NCBI GenBank assembly: GCA_964456625.1
Contig: CAYWBO010000011.1
Coordinates: forward strand, 1-47,274
Source of the DNA: Sulfidibacterium sp964456625
GTDB lineage: Bacteria; Bacteroidota; Bacteroidia; Bacteroidales; F082
Length of the DNA: 47,274 bases
Direction of reading: 5' to 3'
This document shows, one piece after another, positions 9,108 to 16,003 of this stretch. Position 1 is the stretch's first letter; every line of letters starts with the position of its first letter. The notes under the pieces are model-generated. The model worked only from the letters and a program-made list of their open reading frames with translations. It did no database searches and had not been told where the DNA came from. A program made the position numbers and the translations under genes.

Positions 9108-10259
9108 TTAATGTTCCGGTGAAACTAAATATTTCTGAATTTGCTCCGGTGTCGGGAAATCTTTGTAAGCCCACTTTTTGATGATGATCCCGTTCTTCAT
9201 CAGCAGGAGACCGGGATTGGAACGAATCACAGCTTTCAGCTCCGTTTCATCTGCCAGGAAAGCCGGAATCTTGATATGATATCCATTCTCGACGCGGACA
9301 ATTTCATGCCACCCGGAAGCTGTGATCAGCACCATTGAAATATCTTTGGAATTTAAATACGAGACCAACGCAGCCGCTTTCTGGAATCCTATGACATTCC
9401 CTTGCGACAAATTATAGGAAACCAAAATAAATTGCGTGCCCGGATTTTCGAAAATGGCTTTGGCATTGTCATTTCCGAGGCTGTCTTCCAGCACAAGGTT
9501 ATATTTTCTGTGTACCTGCGAATTATCCACCCGCTTCCCCACAAATTTCCATTGTGCCATCCAGGTAGAATCTTTCCACGGAAAATCCGGGAACAGAAAT
9601 TCTTTGGTCTGACCAGTCTCTTTGTTTTTATAGGTGACGTACGTTTTTGCCTTGTCGAGGCCGGTAGGCTTCATGTCCTCCCCCACCTTCCAGTTGCGGA
9701 AATCAATGACAGGCAGGTGATTTACGTTATAATTCATAAATCCAAGGAAAACTACGCCTGCTATTACAAGAATCAGAAACTGCGGGAAAAAACGCGGAGG
9801 CCTCGGCACCTGTCTTCGGACATTAGACAACACGAAAATGTTCAGACTGATGAGTATGATATTTTTATAAAACGTAGCCCAGTTGCTGAGTTTGACGGCA
9901 TCACCGAAACAACCGCAGTCGGGGACCAGATTTTTCAGTGCATCAAAAAATGTCAGCACCGTAAAAAATGCAAGCATCAGCAGCATGAGCCACATGGCTT
10001 TCCGGAAAAAGAGCTTGAAAAGGAAAGCTATGCCCAACAGAAATTCGGAAATAATGATGAAATACGACACCAACAAAGCATGTGGCATCAGAAAAGCCCA
10101 GCCGAAGTTGGAAAGGTAATCCTCTACGCGATAAGAAGTCCCCAGCGGGTCAATCCCTTTGGTTGCGGCCGAAAAAACAAAGACGAGACCCAGTAATATC
10201 CGCGAATATCTGAGCAAATAAAATACTATGTCTCTTTGGTCATACTTTTTCACCTTCAA
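9108..10259 (-). CDS. DoxX/MauE-like membrane protein (BT_3928 family)
   Basis: The 383-residue protein has four membrane helices in its N-terminal half (about residues 15-150) with a CGCFG motif between helices 3 and 4, as in MauE/DoxX-like proteins thought to support thiol redox chemistry. A further helix lies near residue 163. The rest (about 180-383) is a soluble, probably periplasmic region with a thioredoxin-like layout. It resembles the Bacteroidetes BT_3928 family, which is usually encoded beside DUF1599, folP and cdaA genes as here. Its start overlaps the end of the DUF1599 gene by 20 bases, implying translational coupling. Function is not established; redox handling is inferred from the CGC motif. 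Confidence 0.85.
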   Translation of the reverse strand: MKVKKYDQRDIVFYLLRYSRILLGLVFVFSAATKGIDPLGTSYRVEDYLSNFGWAFLMPHALLVSYFIIISEFLLGIAFLFKLFFRKAMWLMLLMLAFFTVLTFFDALKNLVPDCGCFGDAVKLSNWATFYKNIILISLNIFVLSNVRRQVPRPPRFFPQFLILVIAGVVFLGFMNYNVNHLPVIDFRNWKVGEDMKPTGLDKAKTYVTYKNKETGQTKEFLFPDFPWKDSTWMAQWKFVGKRVDNSQVHRKYNLVLEDSLGNDNAKAIFENPGTQFILVSYNLSQGNVIGFQKAAALVSYLNSKDISMVLITASGWHEIVRVENGYHIKIPAFLADETELKAVIRSNPGLLLMKNGIIIKKWAYKDFPTPEQIQKYLVSPEH

Positions 10260-10794
10260 GGGTTAATTTTATCAGGGCAAAAATGGAATAATTGACTATA
10301 TCAAAATAATTGGCATCCAGCCCTTCGGACACCAGTGTTTTGCCTCCGTTATCTTCTATCTGCTTAATCCTCAATAGTTTTACTAAAATTATATCATCCA
10401 GAGATGAAATACGCATGTTGCGCCATGCTTCATCATAATCGTGATTTTTGTTCATCATCAGATCGCGGGCTTCATAGACGTATTTACTGAAAAGTTCTAC
10501 TGCCTGTTCGTTGGTGATGTCTACTTCTTCGGCCACCCCCAGTTCCAGCTGGATCAGTGCTATGGTTGCATAATTCACGATACCGATAAATTCGGGGACC
10601 ACGCCTTCATCGATCTTCTGAACCTTTTTCCTTTGGATGCTCCGAACGCGGTTTGCCTTGATATAGATCTGGTCAGTAATGCTTGGTAATCTCATAATGC
10701 GCCATGAGGCACCGTAGTCTTTCAATTTATTTTCAAAAACGGTGCGGCACTGGCTGATGACCGTCTCAAACTGCTGCGAAGTATCCCGACTCAT
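10240..10794 (-). CDS. DUF1599 (Nmad1-like) protein with two tandem domains
   Basis: The 184-residue protein is made of two similar halves. Residues about 15-85 contain the pattern KDYGASWRIMR then IVNYATIALIQLEL. Residues about 100-180 repeat it as HDYDEAWRNMR then IVNYSIFALIKLTL. Each half matches the DUF1599 family, also called nucleotide modification associated domain 1. The biochemical role is unknown. It is the first gene of the minus-strand operon and is divergent from folP, separated by 66 bases. The association with folP and cdaA is widespread in Bacteroidetes, suggesting a housekeeping rather than a mobile role. Confidence 0.85.
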   Translation of the reverse strand: MSRDTSQQFETVISQCRTVFENKLKDYGASWRIMRLPSITDQIYIKANRVRSIQRKKVQKIDEGVVPEFIGIVNYATIALIQLELGVAEEVDITNEQAVELFSKYVYEARDLMMNKNHDYDEAWRNMRISSLDDIILVKLLRIKQIEDNGGKTLVSEGLDANYFDIVNYSIFALIKLTLEGEKV

Positions 10795-10821
10795 ATTCCT
10801 TTTTTTCGTGTTTTTAATCTC

Positions 10822-10829
10822 TATCTTTG
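10822..10829 (+). promoter_or_regulatory. Candidate -7 element for folP
   Basis: TATCTTTG matches TAnnTTTG and lies 32 bases before the folP start codon, in the short divergent region with the DUF1599 gene. Confidence 0.6.
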
Positions 10830-10860
10830 TGATGAATTTAATTCCCTAAAAAATCAGTAA

Positions 10861-11748
10861 ATGGGCAATAAAGATACTTCTTTTAGAAAAACCAGAAGTA
10901 TTCGGGCAGGCAAAAATATCCTGAACTTTTCAAGGCCTTTGGTGATGGGGGTGTTGAATCTGACGCCTGATTCTTTTTATGACGGAGGAAGATATTTCAA
11001 CGAAGAGCTTTGGGTGGAGCAGACTTTCAAGATGATTTCCGAAGGGGCCGATATTATTGATCTGGGGGCATTTTCTTCCAGACCCGGGGCTGAAATAGTC
11101 AGCACACAAGACGAGACAGAGCGATTGCTAACACCGTTGAAAATCCTGAGAAAAGATTTCCCCGAAGCCCTTTTTTCCATCGACACTTTTCGCTCGGAAG
11201 TGGCTAAATCCTGTGTGGATGCCGGTGCGGATATCATTAATGATATTTCAGGGGGAAATATGGATAAAAACATGTTTCGTGTCGTTGCACAACTGAAAGC
11301 CCCTTATGTTCTGATGCACATGCACGGTACACCGCAGGATATGCAGGTTCATCCCATTGCTGAGGATGTCACGCAACAGGTTCGTGCTTTTTTTGAAAGG
11401 AAAGTCAGCGAACTCCGCGAAATCGGCGTAGAAGATATTATCCTTGATCCCGGTTTCGGTTTTGGTAAAACGCTGGAGTGCAATTATAGACTGTTGGCCG
11501 AAATGGAACAAACACGAATAGACGACTTGCCTCTTCTGGCAGGCGTCTCCCGGAAATCGATGATCAACAAAGTACTCCGGACCCAACCGGAAGAAGCCCT
11601 CAACGGCACCACGGTAATCAATACCATTGCGTTGCTCCACGGCGCAGACATCCTGCGGGTGCATGACGTGAAAGAAGCCCGGGAAGCCATCGAGCTTACC
11701 GGCTTTTACAAGAACCACGGAGAAGAAACCAACGGTAAGAGATGCTGA
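10861..11748 (+). CDS. folP: Dihydropteroate synthase
   Basis: FolP condenses p-aminobenzoate with dihydropterin pyrophosphate to form dihydropteroate in folate synthesis and is the sulfonamide target. The 295-residue TIM barrel has the signature MGVLNLTPDSF at residues 29-39 and a second signature GADIIDLGAFSSRPGA. Further blocks are DTFRSEVA, NDISGG, MHMHGTPQ, LDPGFGFGKT and GVSRKSM. It is about 15 residues longer at the N-terminus than the minimal family. cdaA follows after 67 bases with the same orientation. Confidence 0.97.
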   Translation: MGNKDTSFRKTRSIRAGKNILNFSRPLVMGVLNLTPDSFYDGGRYFNEELWVEQTFKMISEGADIIDLGAFSSRPGAEIVSTQDETERLLTPLKILRKDFPEALFSIDTFRSEVAKSCVDAGADIINDISGGNMDKNMFRVVAQLKAPYVLMHMHGTPQDMQVHPIAEDVTQQVRAFFERKVSELREIGVEDIILDPGFGFGKTLECNYRLLAEMEQTRIDDLPLLAGVSRKSMINKVLRTQPEEALNGTTVINTIALLHGADILRVHDVKEAREAIELTGFYKNHGEETNGKRC

Positions 11749-11791
11749 ATCAATAGATGAGCCATGGCTTGCGTCCGTAACGAATTATTTA

Positions 11792-11799
11792 TAAATTTG
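11792..11799 (+). promoter_or_regulatory. Candidate -7 element just upstream of cdaA
   Basis: TAAATTTG fits TAnnTTTG. It ends only 16 bases before the TTG start of cdaA, so a transcript from here would have a leader of about ten bases. Confidence 0.4.
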
Positions 11800-11815
11800 A
11801 AAAAAATTCAACAAC

Positions 11816-12664
11816 TTGATACCATTATTCATTCACATCCGTATTCTCGACCTCGTTGACATCTTCCTGGTTGCCGTGTTGCTGTACATGCTTTACAAAC
11901 TACTAAAAGGTACAGCCGCCATTAACATTCTCTTCGGGCTGGTTGCCTTTTTCCTGCTTTGGAAGATCACGACCCTGCTGAAGATGGAGATGCTTTCGGA
12001 CATTCTGGGAGCCTTTATCAGCGTGGGTATTATTGCGCTTATCGTGATTTTCCAGCCGGAGATCCGGCAGTTCCTGCTGGCGCTAGGTACCCCGTCGTTC
12101 TTTAACGGACAGAGTGGGCAGAAAAAGCGTTTTTCCTTTTTAAGGCATTGGTTTCCTTCTTCTTTTGAACTGGATATCGACCTGATCGTAGTAGCCTGTC
12201 AGCACATGAGCAACGCACGGCAGGGCGCGTTGATTGTGATCACACGCAAGCATGAATTGCCCCAAATCGTTCAAACCGGTGTGATCATCAATGGATTTAT
12301 CAGCAGCCCGCTGATCGAGAATTTGTTTTTCAAGAACAGCCCGCTGCATGACGGTGCCATGATCATTTCCGGCAACAAAGTAAAGGCCGCCGGGTGCATT
12401 TTACCGGTATCCAAGAAAAAGCTGCCGCGTTATGCCGGGCTGAGGCACCGTGCCGCTCTGGGAGTCACGGAAGTTTCAGATTCCATTGCTATCGTTGTAT
12501 CTGAAGAAACGGGTCAGCTCTCCTATTGCATTCAGGGAAACATGCGTCACGACATCTCCATGGCCACTTTACAACAAAAACTCCTGGGAGATCTGGGCAT
12601 GGAAGAACGTTATGAAGAAGAGAACGTTCCAGAAGAAGACTCCGTTACCGAGGAGGAAAGCTAA
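11816..12664 (+). CDS. cdaA: Diadenylate cyclase CdaA (c-di-AMP synthase)
   Basis: CdaA makes the second messenger cyclic di-AMP from two ATP at the inner membrane. The 282-residue protein has three N-terminal membrane helices (about residues 10-82) followed by a DAC domain. The catalytic DGA is at 179-181 (SPLHDGAMI) and RHR at 210-212 (GLRHRAALG). The last 20 residues are strongly acidic. The start is unusual. The frame is closed by a stop at 11798 and has no ATG before residue 25, so TTG at 11816 is the best start; ATA or ATT just after it is also possible. Neighbourhood with folP is conserved in the phylum. Confidence 0.95.
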   Translation: MIPLFIHIRILDLVDIFLVAVLLYMLYKLLKGTAAINILFGLVAFFLLWKITTLLKMEMLSDILGAFISVGIIALIVIFQPEIRQFLLALGTPSFFNGQSGQKKRFSFLRHWFPSSFELDIDLIVVACQHMSNARQGALIVITRKHELPQIVQTGVIINGFISSPLIENLFFKNSPLHDGAMIISGNKVKAAGCILPVSKKKLPRYAGLRHRAALGVTEVSDSIAIVVSEETGQLSYCIQGNMRHDISMATLQQKLLGDLGMEERYEEENVPEEDSVTEEES

Positions 12665-12769
12665 ATCTCACCTTATTTTATTGTTTTCAATGCTTTAAAA
12701 GTACTGCCCGATCCCGGGAAACGCGACGTTTAAAAAACCTTAATTCAGTACTAAAAGCTATATATTTTG

Positions 12770-12777
12770 TATCTTTG
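12770..12777 (+). promoter_or_regulatory. Candidate -7 element for superoxide reductase
   Basis: TATCTTTG matches TAnnTTTG and lies 30 bases before the start codon. Confidence 0.6.
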
Positions 12778-12806
12778 TTTATCATTAATCCAAAAATAAC
12801 TGAGTC

Positions 12807-13187
12807 ATGAAAATTAACCGGTACGTCGACATTTCCACCCTCGACAGGGAAGCAAAAAAAGATTACATCGATCGCCACTCTCCATTCATTCATTGTGAAA
12901 AAGCTGCTCAGGCAGGTGAAAAATTCAAAGTGACCGTGAAATTAGGAAACGAGTATCCTCATCCTGATGATTTCGATCATTATATTGCATGGGTGCAGCT
13001 CTGGAACGGCGAATACAATTTGGGGCAGGCTTCCTTTACACCCGGTGTTTTAGGCAATAAACCCGGACATGCTGAAGTGGATTTTCACATCGTTCCCACC
13101 AAGAACATGAAATTAACGGCCATGGCGTTTTGTACGAAACACGGATTATGGCAAAGTGATGAAGTTGAAGTTACTGTAGCTGAGTAA
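12807..13187 (+). CDS. Superoxide reductase (neelaredoxin/desulfoferrodoxin type)
   Basis: Superoxide reductase reduces superoxide to hydrogen peroxide at a mononuclear Fe(His4Cys) centre in the cytoplasm, a defence typical of anaerobes. The 126-residue single-domain protein shows all five ligands: His24 (RHSPFI), His52 (PHPDD), His58 (DHYI), and Cys109 and His112 (CTKHG). It lacks the N-terminal desulforedoxin domain, so it is the one-iron class. The Glu-Lys pair that normally precedes the first ligand (EKHVP) is Asp22-Arg23 here, a conservative but notable change at the catalytic lid. It is monocistronic, with its own promoter element and a strong terminator immediately downstream. Confidence 0.93.
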   Translation: MKINRYVDISTLDREAKKDYIDRHSPFIHCEKAAQAGEKFKVTVKLGNEYPHPDDFDHYIAWVQLWNGEYNLGQASFTPGVLGNKPGHAEVDFHIVPTKNMKLTAMAFCTKHGLWQSDEVEVTVAE

Positions 13188-13198
13188 GAAAATGCAGC

Positions 13199-13237
13199 AA
13201 AAAAAAAAGCGGTGTCCAAAAGGCACCGCTTTTTTTA
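13199..13237. terminator. Bidirectional intrinsic terminator
   Basis: A 9-bp stem (13208-13216 with 13222-13230, one G-T pair) and a 5-base loop are flanked by an A-run on the left and a T-run on the right. It ends both the superoxide reductase gene (plus) and the Dabb gene (minus). Confidence 0.9.
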
Positions 13238-13249
13238 TGTCTGAAAAAT

Positions 13250-13546
13250 TCAGGATTCAATGTAATAATCCACTGCTGCCGTCTGTTCGACCACTTCCTG
13301 CATATACTGAAGGATCTTGATATGCTCCGGATGTGCGCGATAGATATTCAAGCCTTCTTCATCCTCAAAATCTGCCGTCAGCACCAGGCCAAAGGTATTG
13401 TTTTCGAAATCGCTCACCCCGACTTCCATCTTTTTCAAGGGTTCCACAGTTTCAAGCAATCCGATCAGCATTTCTTTGGTCCTGGCAGCGCCGTTATCAG
13501 CGTTTCCTTTTTCGTTAAATTTCATCATTACAACGTGTCGTAACAT
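13250..13546 (-). CDS. Dabb (stress-responsive alpha/beta barrel) protein
   Basis: This is a small 98-residue protein of the dimeric alpha/beta barrel (Dabb) family. It starts MLRHVVMMKF, with the typical N-terminal histidine strand, continues with the central LETVEPLKKMEVG, and ends with the YRAHPEHIKI helix. The family contains stress-induced proteins and a few enzymes; no activity can be assigned. The open frame extends 43 codons upstream into the permease gene, but the family begins at 13546, four bases after that gene stops. It forms an operon with the AI-2E-type permease. Confidence 0.85.
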   Translation of the reverse strand: MLRHVVMMKFNEKGNADNGAARTKEMLIGLLETVEPLKKMEVGVSDFENNTFGLVLTADFEDEEGLNIYRAHPEHIKILQYMQEVVEQTAAVDYYIES

Positions 13547-13550
13547 AATC

Positions 13551-14663
13551 CTACAATTTAAATTTTCGTTTAAAAAACCGGGAGACTTTTGCTTTTGTGA
13601 TGCTGTGTTCCTCGGTACCCGTATCCCCCAACAGATATCCGATCGGTGCCAGTTCCGGTATATTCTCACCCACAACTCTGAGAATGGCGGTTACAGGAAC
13701 GGCAATAAACATCCCGGGTAATCCCCAGATAAATCCACCCAAAGTAATAGCCAAAATTATCATAAAAGCGTTTATCTTGACATGGGCTCCCACAATATTG
13801 GGGGTTAGAATATTATTTTCAGTAAACTGAACGATAATGAACTGTAATAAAACAAAAAACGCGTAAGACGGGGAATTCATGGTGAAGATGGCGATAAAAA
13901 GCGGGAATGCATACCCGATAATCGTTCCGTAATAAGGAATGAAATTCATCAAAGCAGCCAGAATCCCAAGAAACAACGCATGTTTCAGACCGATAATCAA
14001 AAAACCTACCGAGTTCAGAACGGCCAGTACGGAAACGACCTTCAATACGCCAGTCATGTAGTAAACAGCCAGTTGGTTAATATCATCAATGATCTTGATG
14101 GCGAGGGTGTGCTGGCTTTTTTTCACCACCATCAGCACAAACTCCTTGAACTTATTCCTGTAAAAGAGCAGAAAAAAGACATATACCGGCATAATGCCGA
14201 TGGTAAATACCGTCTGGAATGTCTGATTAAAAGTCGTCTTGAAATTCGTCACGCTGAAGTTCAGAAAATTACCCGCCATGGCTTTTACCTGCAGTTTCAG
14301 ATCGGTAGCCTGGATTCCCGTGGCAGCCGTAATATCATTAAAAATGATGTTGACATTGTGTGAGGCGTTGGCCTGCATCTGCGGAATATCCTTGAGGAAC
14401 AGCCCCATTTGCTTATAGATGATAAAAGCTACTCCGGAAACACCGATGATCCCGATCAGGATAGTCAGAATACCTGCCGGAATCCTGGGAATTTTATGTT
14501 TCTCAAAATAATTTTCCAGCGGATAGAGTAGATAAGCAAATAAAGCCCCCAGCATTAAAGGATACAGATAGTTACGGAACTCCGTAAGCATATCATATCC
14601 CAGCCAGATCACCAAAAGCCAGACAGCAGCCCAAACAATCCACGGAACCTTAATGTCTCTCAA
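13551..14663 (-). CDS. AI-2E family transporter (TqsA/PerM type)
   Basis: The 370-residue integral membrane protein has about eight helices: pairs near residues 7-45 and 60-85, a soluble segment at about 90-150, and a second cluster from 155 to 340. The conserved features of the AI-2E exporter/PerM family are visible, such as the helical hairpin containing YGTIIGYAFPLF and the GGFIWGLPGMFIAVP stretch near the end. Known members export autoinducer-2 or act as sodium/proton antiporters, so the substrate here is open. The last 25 residues are basic and cytoplasmic. Confidence 0.9.
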   Translation of the reverse strand: MRDIKVPWIVWAAVWLLVIWLGYDMLTEFRNYLYPLMLGALFAYLLYPLENYFEKHKIPRIPAGILTILIGIIGVSGVAFIIYKQMGLFLKDIPQMQANASHNVNIIFNDITAATGIQATDLKLQVKAMAGNFLNFSVTNFKTTFNQTFQTVFTIGIMPVYVFFLLFYRNKFKEFVLMVVKKSQHTLAIKIIDDINQLAVYYMTGVLKVVSVLAVLNSVGFLIIGLKHALFLGILAALMNFIPYYGTIIGYAFPLFIAIFTMNSPSYAFFVLLQFIIVQFTENNILTPNIVGAHVKINAFMIILAITLGGFIWGLPGMFIAVPVTAILRVVGENIPELAPIGYLLGDTGTEEHSITKAKVSRFFKRKFKL

Positions 14664-14685
14664 TGATTTAAGTATTTATTAGCCA

Positions 14686-14693
14686 CAAATGTA
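14686..14693 (-). promoter_or_regulatory. Candidate -7 element for the AI-2E/Dabb operon
   Basis: The minus strand reads TACATTTG, matching TAnnTTTG, 22 bases before the start codon at 14663. Confidence 0.55.
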
Positions 14694-14885
14694 CATTAAA
14701 TTCTTCTCTGAAATGCTTGAAAAAAGAACGAAAAATATCAATTTTTTGTCTGTGAATAAATGGGGTACAATGTGATACAAGATTTTACGTTTTATTCAAC
14801 AAAACGAGGATTTTATTTTCATAATTTTATTTAAATTCTATCTAAATAGAGAGTTATTGCCCCCGGAATATTCATGGATAATTTC

Positions 14886-14893
14886 TACTTTTG
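14886..14893 (+). promoter_or_regulatory. Candidate -7 element for the DUF2027-ccsBA genes
   Basis: TACTTTTG matches TAnnTTTG and lies 18 bases before the start codon at 14912. Confidence 0.6.
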
Positions 14894-14911
14894 CAGCTAA
14901 ATAAAAATTGA

Positions 14912-15979
14912 ATGCAGTTTAAAATCGGAGACAAAGTCAGGTTCCTTGACGAAAAAGGTGGCGGCACAGTAACGGCCATCCTGGATAACAGGATGATAAA
15001 GATCGAAACCGAAGACGGATTTGAAATTCCGGTGCTTGCCAGCGAGCTGATCCTGGATTACAGAGCACAAGCCACATACGAACAGACTGCCGCGGCAGTT
15101 CAGAAAGAAAGGCAGGAAAAAAAACCTGAACCGGAAGAAGTCTCAGAGAACAACACCAGTTTGATCAGCCCCTGGGGGAAAGTAAAAGAAGATGAGGGCA
15201 TCTATCTGGCGTACGAACCGCATGACCAGCAATGGCTGCTGACCGGTGACCTGGATGTTACCCTGGTCAATCACACCCCGTTTGATATCCTTTACAATCT
15301 TTTCCTTGAAAAGAACGATGTACTTAAAGGCGTCGATTACGGATCTGTTCCAGCAAAATCAAAAACAGTGCTGGCCACCATTTCGCGGGATGACCTGGAA
15401 GGCTGGACCAGAGGGGCACTGCAGATTCTGCTTCATGAAGAAGATGTGAAAAAACTCTACCTTCCCATTCATGCCGATATCAACATCAGGGTGAGTCGGT
15501 TTTTCAAGGAAGGAAGTTATACCGGCAATACGCTGGTTTACGGCAAAGCGTTGATTTCAATTGTCGCACTAAAATCAGCCTTTGAGGTGGCTGACGGTTC
15601 AACAACCCATCTAAAAAGCGGAAGCCGGGCTCAAACCGTTCTGTCAGAAATAAAAAAAGAACCTCCTTTTATCGATAGATACAAAACGCAGTACGGTGAA
15701 GCCATTGTGGATTTGCACATCGCGGAAATTGTGAACAACATCGCCGGGCTTTCCAGCCGGGACATGTTCGACATTCAGATAGATCACTTCAAAAAGGCGT
15801 TGGACAGCGCCATAGAAAACGATTATAATAAAGTTACTTTTATTCACGGCGTTGGCAATGGCACACTGAAAAATGCCCTGGTTGATGCCCTTCAGCACTA
15901 CGAAAATCTTAAGAACAAAAGGGCTTCCATCAGCAAATTCGGCGTAGGTGCGCTGGATGTGCTCATCGGGAGTGAATGA
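14912..15979 (+). CDS. DUF2027 protein with C-terminal Smr domain
   Basis: The 355-residue protein begins with an SH3-like barrel (about residues 1-55, GDKVRFLDEKGGGTVTAIL), followed by a charged linker. A beta-rich DUF2027 region lies at about 85-230, and a C-terminal Smr domain at about 265-355 has the signatures VDLHI and FIHGVGNG. The N- and C-terminal arrangement echoes the end of MutS2, whose Smr domain is a nuclease/ribosome-rescue module, but there is no ATPase part. The family is largely confined to Bacteroidetes and its function is not established. It sits 24 bases upstream of ccsBA, so the two may be co-transcribed. Confidence 0.88.
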   Translation: MQFKIGDKVRFLDEKGGGTVTAILDNRMIKIETEDGFEIPVLASELILDYRAQATYEQTAAAVQKERQEKKPEPEEVSENNTSLISPWGKVKEDEGIYLAYEPHDQQWLLTGDLDVTLVNHTPFDILYNLFLEKNDVLKGVDYGSVPAKSKTVLATISRDDLEGWTRGALQILLHEEDVKKLYLPIHADINIRVSRFFKEGSYTGNTLVYGKALISIVALKSAFEVADGSTTHLKSGSRAQTVLSEIKKEPPFIDRYKTQYGEAIVDLHIAEIVNNIAGLSSRDMFDIQIDHFKKALDSAIENDYNKVTFIHGVGNGTLKNALVDALQHYENLKNKRASISKFGVGALDVLIGSE

Positions 15980-16003
15980 TTTAAAGTTTAACACTGCTTA
16001 CTC

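Noticed and set aside
13547..13675. 43-codon N-terminal extension of the Dabb gene
   Set aside because: It lies inside the AI-2E-type permease gene and does not match the family, whose N-terminus is MLRHVVMMKF.
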